Below the pieces are notes generated by a model that searched no databases, was not told where the DNA came from, and saw only the letters and a list, made by a program, of their open reading frames with translations. 64,000 bases of DNA from Trichobilharzia szidati (lineage: Eukaryota; Platyhelminthes; Trematoda; Strigeidida; Schistosomatidae): positions 55,091,564 to 55,155,563 of the forward strand of contig OX235279.1 in assembly GCA_944472155.2 (NCBI GenBank), in the 5' to 3' direction. A program made the translations under genes and the position numbers. Shown one piece after another: positions 13,601 through 27,400 of this stretch. The number at the start of each line of letters is the position of its first letter. The stretch's first letter is position 1.

Positions 13601-14204
13601 TTCTGTAAAATTTCATTGTAGAATAAATTCATATGCACACATACGCACATTAATGCAAATCGACAGTGAAAATGTGGGATGTTTCAATGAAAATTTTACT
13701 ATTTAGCGGAAAAATGAAATAACGAATGATTTCATAATTCAGCGCTGTCACTCATAATATCGGAAATGTTAGTAGCTGTGGAGTGTTGTCGTTTATGGTC
13801 TGATATTTTGTACTACTTCCGAAAATTTGATGTCACACTCGTTATCTCAAAATGTTAGTTAAGGATGAATTTCCTAACATACAACAGGAAGAATCTAGTA
13901 TAAGTCTAGTATTCCTACAAGCCATTTGTTTTTTTATATTTCTATCCCCTTTTTGTATTACTCTTAATCATAACTCACCTGAAAGACATAATTGCCTGAC
14001 ATTTGAAATTTTATTCAACAGTTCTGCTTTTAAGATTAAGACTGTGGAATGAATGAAGCAGATTTTCAATAATTAAAATTTATCAGAATATTATTTTTCT
14101 TTTGGTATTTTTACATTACTTTAATTAGACCTCTTCTAGTGTATTAACTAATAATGCTCGCAATGAGAATAGAGTTAGACGCTTTTTAATGTAAGTGTTG
14201 AACT

Positions 14205-14320
14205 TGGGCACTGTGGTAGAATGTAATTCCATATTAGATAAATTTATATATATATATATATATGTAAACACTGTGTGATTATTAAAATAAACTTATCTGA
14301 TATGGAATTAAACGCTTTTT
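14205..14320. repeat. Short PLE-type terminal repeat remnant with (AT)n
   Basis: The piece begins AACTTGGGCACTGTGGTAGA, as in the terminal repeats at 26.7 and 50.08 kb. It contains ACACTGTGTGATT and then an inverted copy of its start (ATTCCATATTAGATAAA / ttTATCTGATATGGAAT) flanking (AT)n at 14247-14265. The hammerhead part has been deleted. It may form a hairpin. Confidence 0.45.
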
Positions 14321-15999
14321 CTTTTCTAACCTTAAATCAATGTTCACTGGGATGATAAGCCTCAACAGTACCTTCCTTTGTCTAAAGTATTACAAAACTC
14401 AGCTCTCGAGTCGTAGACACACATAGAAACTTGCTGCTGTTTGCTGGGGAATGTGACAACTTGCCAGTACTGTTTGAGCACAATGATTTAATATGGCTGA
14501 ATCGTAAAAGAAACAGAAGTAGTCTAGATAAGGTGCTAAAGGGTTTTCTATGTTTAGAAAAGATGTGAAGTTGTGATGAATAATTTGTTTTATATCAAAG
14601 CTATGGCATAAAATAGTGTTAATATTTGGCCATTGGGACAGCTTGTTAATACTCGGATATTACTTTGTTTATTTAGAACTAGGAATCACATATTTTGTGT
14701 GCTTAGTCGCCATCAGCATGACAGATAGTTTTACGTGTTTGCAGTATCTTTTTAACTGTGTAGTACATTTACGGAATACCAGCTGTAACGGTTTACTTGA
14801 GGGAAACCTACTTCTTATTGATTTGTAATACAGTACCGTTCTGTGTTTCATTCCAAGATACTCAGAATATCCTAGTGTATGACGTATTGTAATGGTGCTA
14901 CACCTGCAAAGGGAGAGACAAAAATAAGAACAAACTCGGAGTAATATAACTGTGAAAAACTTGCATTGAAAGCATTTATTTGATTCTATCAAGGGTGATA
15001 TAGACGGTACCATTTGCACGACCTCAAGTGCTTGGAAGCACTGGTTCCTTTTCAATCAACGAAGTTAAATAGTGTGTAGCAGGGTTAGTTTTTATATGAG
15101 TAACTGACTGGGAATACACAACCCCAAGGAAAAAAACACTACTTTAAATGAAACTTTATTGCCTGCAGACCTGTGCTCCACTTGGAATTCAAGAAATAAT
15201 AGAAATCCGCCCTTGGAGGCCTTTAGTTTTAAATAGTTTGTAGCAAATTTAAATGTACACTGTTGTATCTTTTTCTAGTTAACCGTGTTATCTTTCGTAT
15301 TGATAACTTTGCATTTAGTCTGAGAATCACTTTGTCTGCTAAACTCAAACCAACTTCACTATTTCACTTCAACTGTTTCGTGTTGAGAAGGGTCTAGACT
15401 AAAATGCCATGATAGTTACAGTTTCATTTGGTTTAGTTCACAACTAGTATTATAAACATTTCACGTTTTTGAAAATTTTATTATTTATCGCGCCCGTGTA
15501 TTTTATCGATTACTCATATGTAATCTCATTACCAGCTTTTAAGTTAATAAGTTTAAAACTTTTACTCCAAATAATTTAAATTTTCTATGGTAAACGGTAT
15601 AATCTACAATAATTTAGGATTCTGCCCACATCAAGCCTCACTTCTGAAACCAATCTAGTTGCAATACTTATCTTTTCCAGATAGCTGGCAAAAAGAATCT
15701 GCAAATTATTTACAAAGATGGTTTTCCTATCTTTTATTTGTATAACAGTTATTGTGAGATATACTACAGTTATTCAGCAATTTCCCAACTTTTTAGGTAA
15801 GAATAAAGTTGGTCCAATCAATAATTCAGTAAGTACTTTTCATGAACAGAAACTACGCGATACTTTAAGGGATTAAACGTTAGAAAATTAGGATGATTAC
15901 AGAGTGATAAGTGATTCTTTCTTCTTATTTAAATGCCGTTAGATCTGTAGATTATGTGTATATCCTTTTCCTATGACGCGAGTAAAATAAGAAAACTAA
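14321..15999. other. No supportable gene
   Basis: Opposite frames at 14616-14828 (+) and 14669-15055 (-, 128 codons) overlap each other; neither has a recognisable domain or signal peptide. Confidence 0.4.
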
Positions 16000-16260
16000 A
16001 ACTTATAATAAAGGTTTTAGTATTTCCCAATGAATGGAAAACAAAACGATATTGTTTTTACTGGCGTTTCGCTATTTAAGGCTAATAGCTTTATCAAGGT
16101 ATTATCAAACCGGAATTTACAAAAGCATATATATATATATATAACAGAGAGTTAAGAGGTGAGAAAGTAGACTTAGGTCAAGTTATAGGGACATATTGAC
16201 TTTCAATATTGTTTTGTTTTTCATTCATTGGGAAATACAAAAACCTTTATTATAATGAAT
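16000..16260. repeat. Inverted repeat with hammerhead-like core (family 4)
   Basis: Arms of about 52 bp (16002-16053 and 16205-16256) carry TTTCCCAATGAATG in opposite orientation, separated by about 150 bp with (AT)n. On the minus strand 16099-16062 reads TTGATAA, an extra A, then a perfect GCTATT/AATAGC helix II and GAAAC. This is a hammerhead core with U3 and A8 in place of C3-G8. The triplet is GCC rather than GTC and helix I is poor, so it is probably dead. I assign it to a PLE terminal repeat by this architecture only. Confidence 0.4.
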
Positions 16261-17319
16261 ATCATATACCCAAATTTTTTCAAACTGTTAAAAGTGAACT
16301 TGGTTTGGACATACAAAACTAAAACTTAATTAGAGAGGTAAAAAAGTTCTAATATGAATCGCAAATTGTTCTCACAACATTTCGGTCTTTACAACGAAAC
16401 CCATATTTTTTCATAACGATTGAAGCTTAATGAAATCTGAATATCTTTTAGATTATGTCGTGGTAATTGAGACAGTCGGTTTCTAAAACATATGTAGCTT
16501 ATTGAGATAAAACGAAGTCCCTTTAAAATTATTAAATTTGTGGAGAATAGACTGATTTTTAAATGGACTGCATCACAATTAATGAAGTCCAGTTGTCTTT
16601 CGACGATCATGCATTCGATACCTTACAAAGCTGTGATTCCTAACCGCTCAAGAATTCTGCTATATCAAGAAACAGATGTTCGGTGCTTACAACGATTTTA
16701 AGCTAATACGGGTTGTAAAATCTATCCTGCAAATTACTTTCAGTTTCCTACTGACTAACTTAAGAGAGATGTCTATAGTTATTTTTCTATGCACAGTTGC
16801 ATTCTTTTGAGGTTCTCCAATGAGGAAACAACGTCTTATAACTAACTGACTTGCTGAAAGACTGATAAAGAAGACCATTAAATTGAAGTAAAAGAGATGA
16901 TGGTTTTTGTCACAAGAGCAGGAATTTTCCATTGTAAGGAAGGTGAAGATCAGTGAATGCTGCTCATAACGTACAATAAAAAGAACGTTGGTATATTTGA
17001 CCGGATAACCGATTATATAATAAAATTGAGTGAAGTAGCTTAGAGAAATACTATTTTTGAGATGATAGGAATATCCTCAGTTGTCCTGTTTCCTTGAATT
17101 TTTTGGTGTGTTACTAGAAGTTTTCCTAAGCTTATGATTAAATTTCTAAACTGTAATTCAGTCAAACGTAAATCTATTACATATCATAATGAACAAGATA
17201 ACTTAGAGTTTCGTTATTTGTGTTTTTGGAAAAGTTTATTCATCATGGAAAATCTTATTGATAATAAATTACTGTACCTATTTATATTGAGTACTAATGC
17301 GGTATTCCGTTTAATGACT

Positions 17320-17450
17320 AGGTTGGACTGGAGTGTTTGGTCTCTGTCAACATGTCAGCCCCTATTACTAGGGATTTCTGGTACACTCAGATGATATACC
17401 CTAAATAGAACAAAAGATGTGTCTTGGATTCCACTGCCAGTCACCAACAA
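17320..17450 (+). repeat. SMalpha-type hammerhead repeat, decayed
   Basis: The segment 17381-17440 aligns by eye with the known SMalpha hammerhead order: a CTGATGA box (here CAGATGA), a CCTAAATAG helix II loop, a GAAAC box (here CAAAAG), then GTCTTGGATTCCACTGCC, which is close to the SMalpha 3' part. Both core boxes carry disabling substitutions. No tRNA-like head is evident upstream. Confidence 0.6.
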
Positions 17451-20400
17451 CCTAATAGTATCATGTTAATCTTCAATTATCGTAGAAGCATTCATACTAG
17501 GAACCAACGTGTCAGCGGAACTGGACATCCCTGTTTAGTATAATCAGTCAGAGTTCAGTAGAAAATAATCTTGAACAAATAATAATTGGTGACAGCTGCA
17601 CAAGGGGTTTCTCACGTGTTTCAGACGGCCTAGTGGATAACCATCAACCAAATAACGAAATGAAGTCTTTTTATTTGACTTCAGGTGAATGTTATCAATA
17701 ATAAAGGCTATCAAACTATTTTTGTCATTGTATAAAGGTGATCTAAAGCGACGTCTGTGTGTTACCTGATTTAGAACAATAAGCTATCGGTTGGTGGTTA
17801 GAACTGTCTTAGAAGTGTGATTTTTAGCTGGATTCTAAGTGGTAGTTTAAAAGGTAGAAATCTTGCGAAACTTGAATTTTCAGCCCTACGGAGATTTAGA
17901 GTGGCCTTATTTGTTTCACATATAATTCTTTTAACACCTGTCAATCTTTCTAACATGTGATAAACATTATGTCAGCGACATTAAGATTTCCTGTTTTTAT
18001 TGATTTAATCAAATCTCTGCCTATATATGACAATGGAAAGAAAAACACACACTCTTCTTTGGTGGTCCACACAGTTTTTCTGTTACATATACTGTGACTG
18101 TAACCAACTGCTTTGTTGTCATAATTGTGAAAGAGATGAAGTGAATAATATAATTACATCTCAGTGCACCTTCATGCCCACTTGTCACTTTACGTCTCTT
18201 AGCCTAATAATTAATCATACATAAATGGTCAATGGAATGTATGTAAAACACAGTGAAGGAGAAAGCAGGAAATAGGACTACCTATTGGAAATAAAAGCGT
18301 ATGTAACTTGTTTTAAATATAAAATATAAATGTTCAACAACTGAAACCTCACCATAGTGACCATAATGAGTGTAGGTATAATTTATAACTTACTGAAGTA
18401 TCTATGCACTCATCTTTGTTTGTGTAAAACAATAATGAAGAAATGTAGTGATAAATATTTTAAGCACAGATATCTGAATAAATAAACTCATCTTCTTGTA
18501 TGCACTGTTTATTGGACAGAATGTACTGTTTAGAAATATTTGTAGAATGATTCTCCTGAAAACTATGATCTTTGATCATTGTTGAGGTGCGTCGTTGACA
18601 TCATGAGCTGGACGTGTCTGAGGATAAAGCGGCTTAAGCATTTTCCTTAAGGAAGTAGTTCTGTGTATACTTCATGGACAGAGAATGTAAGCCTGGTCAA
18701 TCATTACTTGTCATAAAAACAACAGATGACAGCAGGGATTTTTAAATGGTGTAGGATAACAACAAGGTATGTTTGAAAAAATCAAAAATCACTTATTTTG
18801 AGACATTTATTTTGTTCTCTGTGGGTATCTTCAATATCAGTAATAAAGACACAAGATGTTTTTACTCGAAATCGGACTTAAAGGCTAGTATGTTGTATTC
18901 AGAAGGCAGTCGACTCTTCAGTATTCAAATGCTTAACATACCAGCCATAGTATTAATTAGACAAAAAAGCTTTATTCTTCAAAAACTTTACAGACAGAGG
19001 TAAGATTATATAATCCTAAATCTTTGGGGTTGCCTTCAAATATATTTTAGACTTATGAAAAACATTAAGACAACGTGAAATGGTCATGAGAGGTTCTTAT
19101 TTCATAAATCATGCAAAACACTGCATGTTATTCATGCAAAGTTGACTATAAAATTTAAAAACAAGAACTGACTGCATAGGAACAGAGAAAGCTGATTACT
19201 ATGTTTTGTAACTAGGATCACTATCATGAAAGTTGTGTGCATGCAGTCAAAATGTTTCATATAAGATAGACAATGAAAATCACTTTTTAACCGATTAAGT
19301 TTTGAAATAACAAACAAATGAAATTAATTAAAATCAATTTGACGACTGTATTAGGGTCTGGGAAATAGGAATGTAGTTTAAAGTTAATGTTACAAGAAAT
19401 CTGTAAAGGCAGAGATGAGAAACAGGAAAAAATTGACTAAATGATCTTTAAAAAAACAATTACAAAAGATGACAGCAGCTCTTTTGTCTATAGTGTCTGT
19501 CTGAAATCAGATGATTTTCAAAAAATAGAGGATCCTGTGGATTAGAGAATACTATTTTACTGAAGGAAAGATCTGTTGCTGCTTAGCTGTCTGACATGAA
19601 AGGAACTTTACGAGCCAACTGACATATTACTTATGAGTTTACACTTCATCAAGAAATATATACAAATAATAAATGATAAATGGGGCAGAGCGCATACTTT
19701 GCTTTCTTTTTTATCTGTTGTGGTGATAATGTTAGGTGGCTACGAAATATCCATACGATGATATTAACTAAAAATCTCACGTTTCGAAAATCAGATATCA
19801 GCTTATAAGCTGTTGGAATACAAAAATCTGACCTTCAAATTTTAAAATGTTATGCCGATCGATATGTCCCTGTTTTGATAACTTTAGGTATTTTGAATTA
19901 TTTGGAAATCATAACAGCTTTATTTATTCAACTTAATCAGATTTTTCTAATCATTTCACAAACACTTCAGAAGTAGGTTTGTTCTAATCCTGTAGACAGT
20001 GTATACTTGTTAATTCCCTTAATTATTTTTAAGTAATGCTTAATGATAGATGATATTATCTTTTCCCTTTAGAATAGTCGTCTACTGACTCAACGAATAA
20101 TCTGTATTGAGAATTGTCTAACAACTCCAACTAGTCTCGACCACTTAAAATTTTCTTATATTCTGTTTCTGTTAAACCTTTGTTTACTTTCTGAAGAGAA
20201 TCTGTAACATTAAGTATGTGCAGTAAGAATTTAAGAAGCAAAACTATTTCAAACCCTTTTCAAGTGTTGGGTAGTAAAGCTGATAAAAAACTCCTATGGT
20301 TTAGTAATGTTTAGAGGCGAACCAGTAGTTCGAGACTTTTCAATTGTGAAAAAGGAATTCATTATGTTTCTGCGCCTTTTCCGCGTCTTTGAATGCAGTA

Positions 20401-21113
20401 TTCAAACGAGGTCTGATGTAATTCTTCGTACATTTATTTGGCAAATAAAATTTAGTCCTTTGATAGACAAACAGTGTGATTTCTACTTGAATAATCATAG
20501 GTGTGACTATCAAGCCTTATTAATAGCTATTTTTATCCAGAACTCATTTAATCTGATTCTTAATGATTTATTTTGTCTTCCACCTAATTTACCAGACGCA
20601 ATAAACTATGGATTGTTTTTTGAACTATTTCTTCTTAGCAGGCCATAAAATGAAAATATAAATATTATCTTGTGTGAAAGTATGACCGATGACATTTAGT
20701 TTAAGCCACCGGTTTTGATAGAATATTGAGTGGTTTGTACCTTAATGTCAGCCTATGCAAAAAAAAATGTCTTAGATATTAAATGTCAGCAGGAATGCTT
20801 CACTTGCTATGGAGTTAATGAAAGTGTCAGCATTGTTCAGTGAGACAATTCTTTTTCATCTAAGAGAATAACTGTGTGCTGAATTTTACCCTAATATTAA
20901 CACTGGGGAATCGAAACCATGGAAGATCGGCTTAAGTTTCCAGACAGATAAAGTGATGATAAGTCACAGTCACAATGTAAAAACAAGTGTTTGATTTCTC
21001 TTGTACGCTCTAGAATACACATAAAATATGAGTAGTGATTTCATTTGAAATGTGTGACTGAATTCCTTATTAAAATTAAACCCTTTCCTTTTACTTTTTT
21101 TAATTCTGTTTAG
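17451..21113. other. No supportable gene
   Basis: AT-rich, possibly an intron of the gene ending at 21193. The frames at 18773-19003 and 20307-20648 were considered and not accepted. Confidence 0.4.
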
Positions 21114-21193
21114 ATTACCTTTCATCAGAAGCATTCAGAGACCTTGTGCAGGAACTGATCACTGAACGCTCAGTGTTGGACGAAGGTTTGTAG
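21114..21193 (+). CDS. Probable terminal exon of an upstream gene
   Basis: A very good acceptor (a long C/T tract ending TTCTGTTTAG) precedes an open frame entered in phase 1. It reads YLSSEAFRDLVQELITERS then VLDEGL, with a TAG stop at 21191-21193. The peptide is amphipathic and codon use looks coding. A GT also occurs at 21186 (GAAG/GTTTGT), so it could instead be an internal exon, phase 1 to phase 1. Its parent gene is not identified; exons could lie anywhere in the preceding 21 kb or before the window. The stop is only 165 bases before the ATG of the prohormone-4-like gene. I do not recognise the product. Confidence 0.35.
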
Positions 21194-21357
21194 CGTTGTC
21201 AAGTTCAGAGGCACAGAATTTGACCAATGCAAACTACAGTCTAAAAGTTCAGTTTATTAAAGACGAGATAAACTGAATCTGACAAGAATTAAATACCATT
21301 CATATTATTCTTGCTGTTCTCAACAAGTTGGTCGATATATATATTTTCGTGGTACTA

Positions 21358-21439
21358 ATGAAAAACAAATACTACTATTCACTATTGTTAGTCACATTGT
21401 TGTCAGTTCACTTGTCTAAGCAGTCGACAATTAATACTG
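21358..21439 (+). CDS. Prohormone-4-like exon 1: signal peptide
   Basis: The ATG at 21358 begins a short lysine-containing n-region followed by a hydrophobic core (residues 8-15, SLLLVTLL). A likely cleavage after LLS leaves VHLSKQ at the new N-terminus. The exon ends in ACT-G before the donor GTGAGT at 21440, phase 1, matching the acceptor at 44533 so that the split codon reads GAA (E). An in-frame ATG at 21328 would add ten residues, but the later ATG gives the more typical signal peptide. This exon is assigned only by phase, donor quality and protein logic across a 23-kb gap, so it is less certain than exons 2-4. Confidence 0.58.
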
Positions 21440-24400
21440 GTGAGTTATATGCTTGGGAGATGCCATTGAATAGTTGTACTTATTCTATTTTTTCAAATCC
21501 TATCAGTTACTAGTGTGAGTTGAATTCATAAAATTATAAATTAATACCCTCAACTTGAAAGTTTAATGAACAAAACAGTTTTATTTTATCTGTTATATGA
21601 TATATATATATATATAGGTGTCACACCTATATCATATATATAATGAACAGGATCTGAAGACTATATTTCCCGTCTATAGACTTCAAGAAGAAACTAAGCT
21701 TTTTAATCTGATAACGATGATCGTGGAATTTAAAAGACAGTTTTTTCAACAGTTGTGATAGTGGAATCTCGTTTGACTTATTCAGAAAGAAACTGCAAAA
21801 CCTAAATAAAATCCCATTGTTTACTCACTGAATTGTAAATATTACATATGATTATGAAGTAATCGTCATTACTGTTATTTCTGAAATTCTAAAACAACCT
21901 AAGCTGAATGGAAACCAGAAAAACAAGATTGAGGCTTTTCTGTCTACTTGTAAATTTGTGTTACAGAAAAGAAAAACCCAGACTGAATTTCGTGTGTACT
22001 CACCTTTAAGTGTTTCCTGTGCCAACTGTAGACAAAATAAACTACATGCATTATTTTTGTTTTACAGAAAGAATTTCCGACATATTGAGGAGAGAAAATA
22101 AATTGCGTTGCATGTTTGAGTCAGTAAATGAAAAACTCTTCCTCAAGTTCGTTTTCACTTGTTGATATCTGTTTTGATGGTATTTAACAACTTTTAGATA
22201 GTTTATATTTTTCAGGAGTTTGAAATCAATCAGTGGTGAACTTCCTCACCGCACAGTTAAGTTACTATAAGCCTCATTAAATCCTTCAGTGGGTGTTTTA
22301 GATGCCACTATAACTCTGACATTCTATCTTCTTTGTTCATTTTGTAGCTAATAGTTTGCCTCTTCAAAAAAATAACTTTTATTCATAATATCTTTCTGGG
22401 AATTAACTTTACTATTTATGCCCGCATGTGTTCACTTCAAAATATTTCATCATTGTATGCTTGTTTAAACATTCAAAAAACGAAACTATAGACATTTAGT
22501 AGAAAAAAATCCAATGGTATATGAGATATGTCATACGTTAACAAGTGAATACTTTAGATGCCAGCTGTCTGGTGAGAAGTGTATGGCGAACACTGATTAT
22601 TTTCACATAAATTAACCAAACGAAAATATATCAGATACCAGAATACTGGTTGATTAAAGGAAGCTAATGCAAGTGTTTTCAATATGCACAAAGTAATAAA
22701 CTGATATGAAACCCAATATTGTGATGAACTAATCTTCCTTTAAAGAAAAAAATACTCATCTTTAATTAAAGTAAAGCCATCAGACATTCACTGACTCAAA
22801 ATGATTAGCTTAGGCATAATACTAGTCACCAAGTACAAAGGCTACCACAGTGAGTTTACATAGGCTTTTGCTTGTAGATATGTTGATTAGGTGGCTAGGA
22901 CATTTAACAAGGATTCTGAATTCAAATAAGTACACATAAGCAAGTAATCGATAATTCTACTGAAAACAGTTCAGTGCAAAGTGCCGACGCAAATATGAAA
23001 AGTCTTATGAACATCAGTTCTATGTAATCAAAAAGAATCAGAAGGTTAACACAGATGCCGCTTACTTTTCTGTTTGCATACTGCTGTTGTTGTGACAACT
23101 TAAAACTGGTGTATATCTGCTCAGCGATCCGCCTGATGCCAACTGTCGGCCATAAATCTGCTCATTCAATTCTCGTGTAATTTACCACGAGTTCCAGTTT
23201 TCTTCATAAAAATTCGTGCTGATTGTGGAAGGTGTGCTAAAATCTGTCTTATTTTGTGTGACTAATTGGGTATAATACTCTTTACCGAAATAATATTTTT
23301 TCAATAATAATATTCATTGGTTTGAATATTCAAAACAAATGTGTTGAGAAGCCGATTTATTGCCATTAGCTGCTATTCCTGTCTCACTTTTTATTCATAG
23401 TGACGATAATAGTATTTTTCAGTATTACACATAATATGCGTTTAACCCACAGTGAATGTGAGAAGTTACTCAATACCTCTTTAAAGGTCATAATGATTAA
23501 TTACGTTTGCGTCTCGTTCCTATCCCTAAACGTTCACAAGAAACCTATATTTTTGCTGCTAGTACGTCAATATCCCTTTCTTGTATCAGACTACTTACCG
23601 ACATCGGCCCCTATGCATTCTTCACACTTAATAGTTACTGCTTACAAAATAGTTTTTCTACCAACCAATACCTCAGATGCTGAATCCTTTTATCTAGATT
23701 GTTTTAGTTCTTGGTAAAGTTTCAAATGTCCATTTGGATAATAAGTAACATTAATTATGTCAGCTGATGAGTGTATTCATCTATTTTTGCTGGTTCCTGT
23801 TTACGCTGAGAAAAAGCAAATTCTATACTAATGAAAAACAAATCAGCTTGTAATTAAATTTTAAAAAATATAGCACTATTGTGTGTGGATTTTTAGCGTG
23901 TGCTTTCTCTTAGTCTTTTAGCTTTTTGAGTTGCAAAGAAACGTGAGATACGTCAATCCTTTCTCCCACGTTCTATTTCTATCTCCCCCTACACATTCTT
24001 TGCATTTAATTAGGCGCTTGTGGAGTAAAAAGCTAAGTGTATTCGAGCTTAATCAAAATGAACCTTTTTTCAAGATATGAAACCTTTACAGCCTGTATCT
24101 GTATAAATGGGTTGTTAACGACTAGCGTTTAAACCTCTTGTATTTCAAACGATAGTTGAATGTGTTATTTGAATAATTAGATATTTAAAATCTGTGCGTC
24201 GGTAGCACAGCGGTTAGGACTCTCGCCGACCATGCACATGGTCCGGGGTTCGATCCCCTGCCGACGCACACCCGATATCTATGGTCGGCCTGAATTTGGG
24301 CTACCGATATCCAAGCTGAAAATTCCATACTTGTACTGAAAATACGGTGTGGAATCAAGCTGTAAATCAAAATCAAATCAAATCAGGATAACACATTTTC

Positions 24401-27400
24401 AGTCTCATGGACGAAAACAGTAGCACTGTTAATGGCTCAAGTCATAAACGTTCTAAATAAATGGTGCTATTAAATGCTAACAAACATAAGGAGTAAAGTA
24501 GATCAAGCAAAGTATTTTATTCGATTAATTCTTGAGCTTGTCTGAATATATAATTAGATAGATACTTAAAATCTGGTTTAACAGGAGGAAATGAGAGGAC
24601 TCAAAACATAGGGAACTGGTTAAATGTGACAGTCCATCTTTCAAGATTTCAAAAATTCTTTGGCTTGTAAAACAACATATAGTCATAATGCAGTAAGTAG
24701 CCCATTAAAATTGTAATTCTTGCCCAGTATACTTGCAACCAGTAGTGAGCATTTCGTCATTCACCTTCAGAAGATAGGTACATAGGGTGACGTAATACAA
24801 TTCGCTTAAAATTATATTGTAAGATAATAGATAATTGGTTCTGCCAGTATGTAAACATCCTTAAACGGCCTTTCATTAGGACTTCTAGAGATCTATTTTG
24901 AAACAGATGACCCATGATCATTTAATTGCAGTTCTTTCACGGATTTTTCATGGATTTGATTAGTTTTAAACCAGTTTTGGCAGTGAAAGTGACAAGAGGT
25001 GGAAAAAGGGGAAATAATTGTTCCCTTCACAATTTTTTTTAATGGTCCATCATAGTTATGTATTCCATAGTATTTCCATTGAAAAATAAATCTTATCTTT
25101 CAGAAAAGTATAAGTAAACAACGTTACCGTAACGTTCGTAAGTGGAATAGGCTTACTTGAAGCAGTGTTTGCGCATATAAAATATTTATTAGCCTTTATT
25201 AACTCCCCAACAGCTTTTCTGAGAACAAGAATTGTTGTTGTTGAAACCTCGAATATGATGGAAGCATGGTTATAAAAGTGTTACAAGTTTTTTAATTGTG
25301 TGGCAAAATCGTATAAGCCTTTAGACAAATTATTCAGCTGGTTAGTGCTTAGCTTGCAGGATGATGCATAAATTGTCATTTTAAAAAATGTCAAGTGAAT
25401 AACCTTGTAATAAAATTATGTGTAAACTTCCAATGTGAAGAGATTTGTTTTGAAGTCTGAAGTTTACAACTATCATTTTAGTTTGCTAAACACTTGTTGC
25501 AGGTATTAATTTCTACATCTTGCATACCATGGGCGTTGGTCTGAAAATACGGAAAATTCAGTCGTTATTTCCTCTTTGAACTCATCACATTTGATTTTAA
25601 GGTACAGCATAAGGTCAGTACTTTATACCTAATTTTTCACACTAGTAGAATTTTACTCTGACTATTTTTCTCATTCACTCACATATTAAAATTTTAATGA
25701 GCTGTGAGAAGCTTAGAGGAATACATATGCTCAAAAAAACTATTAAGTACTAAATACTAATCCAGCGAAATCAAAATTTCCTGGAGCTTTTCATTTAACA
25801 AGATTCTTTTTATTCAGTATTTTTAAGGGTATTTTATCCAAATTAATTTCGGTAGAAAGTAGTAAACTTAGAAATAAAACATGCTAAATTGTAAGAGACC
25901 TACAAGCATTTGGGCTTTGTGTTCATGTTAATTTGTTTCACTTGGTCTTATTATTCCGGAAACTTACAGTTATATCATGACTTTTAGTGACTTTTATCTG
26001 TTTGGTGCATATAACCCTCTACATATAATATTACAATTTCTGTCAGCTGAAACTATAAGACATGGTTGGCAGTCAATTTTTCTCAAAATTCATATTCCAC
26101 TTTTATTTATACTGCTTTTATTGAGGTTCATTATAGGTCTGTCAGTCATACATCCTTTTTGTAACTAAAACCTGGAAGCTAATAATAGGTACTACTAAAA
26201 TTGCATTATTTAGTGATTATTTTAATTACCCCAGACAATATTAGTTGATCCACCCAAAACGAAACACAAGGAAGAAATTGTTTCTTCATTTTGGACATCA
26301 ACTTGTATAGGTAATTTCACAAATTTTATGCCATAGAGTGATTTATTTCTCATGAACAATAGGTGAATGTCTCCACTAATTTCCTTAGCAGATTAGGCTA
26401 GTTTAATCTTTAATCTCCTCAAGAGTGCTTTGCTTATTTTCCTTTATATTCAAACTTAAAACATTGCCTTCTCTACAAAAGGGGTTTTGATTTTACACTG
26501 TTTATTATGTCATTAGTATGATTAACATCTATTACTGATTCCTGTGAATGATTTTCCTGGTTTGTCAAGATTTGATTGACATGAGAGCAGATATTATCAT
26601 ACAAAGATATCAGTCTGAGAAACACTGAAATCCAGAGTGAAACGGTCACACATTTTATTCCTAACGGATTTGGGGTCGAGGGTACTTACTACTGAGAAAC
26701 TAGGACGGCGTAACTCCATTATGGATAAGATTTTATTTTGATAAATCGCAAAGTGTTGTACAGTAATATTAACTGATGACGTTTCGAGCATAAACTATTG
26801 CTCATAATCACATCAATTTGATATCAATAATGGGGTTATGCTGTACCACAGTGCCCAAGTTTTATACTTATAGGATGGCGTAGTTGTACAGTTCTCCCAG
26901 ATATGCAGTGTTTGCTTTGGTGATGTAAAGTCGTGATAAATCTAACTTCAAAATAGTGCTCGTAAGTTTTGACTTCAACATAGCCGCCTTATCAGTAAAT
27001 TCTTGCTTTAGAATATACCAGTGACAAAAGCCGAAGTACTTAAAACTGAATTTGTATACCCTAGAACATTTTTAATTGTGTAATAGATTCTCTTAAATGG
27101 CCTTTTGCCCAGAAAATAATTTAAGATATAATATTTGCACAAATACACATTTTACCGCTACTAGCTCCATACAATATCTAGATGTATTGTTAGCATAACA
27201 TATAGTACGAAACATGACCCAGTTAAATATCGGTAGGTAGTAAGTTAGAAAAAGAAGCAAGGCTTAGCATGAGGCTAGCATTTTCAGTCACCCACAAACA
27301 TGTAGTGAGTGCAGCAAATAACATTCGCAATCCAAAAAGTCAAGTAAGCTGTAATACAAAGCCAATTAAGGTTTCATTTGTAAACGTATAATCAACAAAC

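Noticed and set aside
14669..15055. 128-codon minus-strand ORF
   Set aside because: It overlaps an open frame on the other strand and has no domain or splice context.
18773..19003. Possible exon ending CAGAG/GTAAGA
   Set aside because: The donor is good, but the acceptor is weak, the peptide is AT-driven and no partner exon of matching phase was found.
20307..20648. 113-codon ORF as a gene
   Set aside because: No recognisable domain and a phenylalanine/leucine-rich AT-driven composition; chance is likely.
23400..23717. 105-codon plus-strand ORF
   Set aside because: No splice context or domain; lies in the intron and looks random.
24185..24376. Functional tRNA gene at 24.19 kb (and 37.52 kb)
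   Set aside because: The A box, B box and acceptor stem fit, but the central arm is overlong, a body and (AAATC)n tail follow, and two copies exist: it is a SINE.
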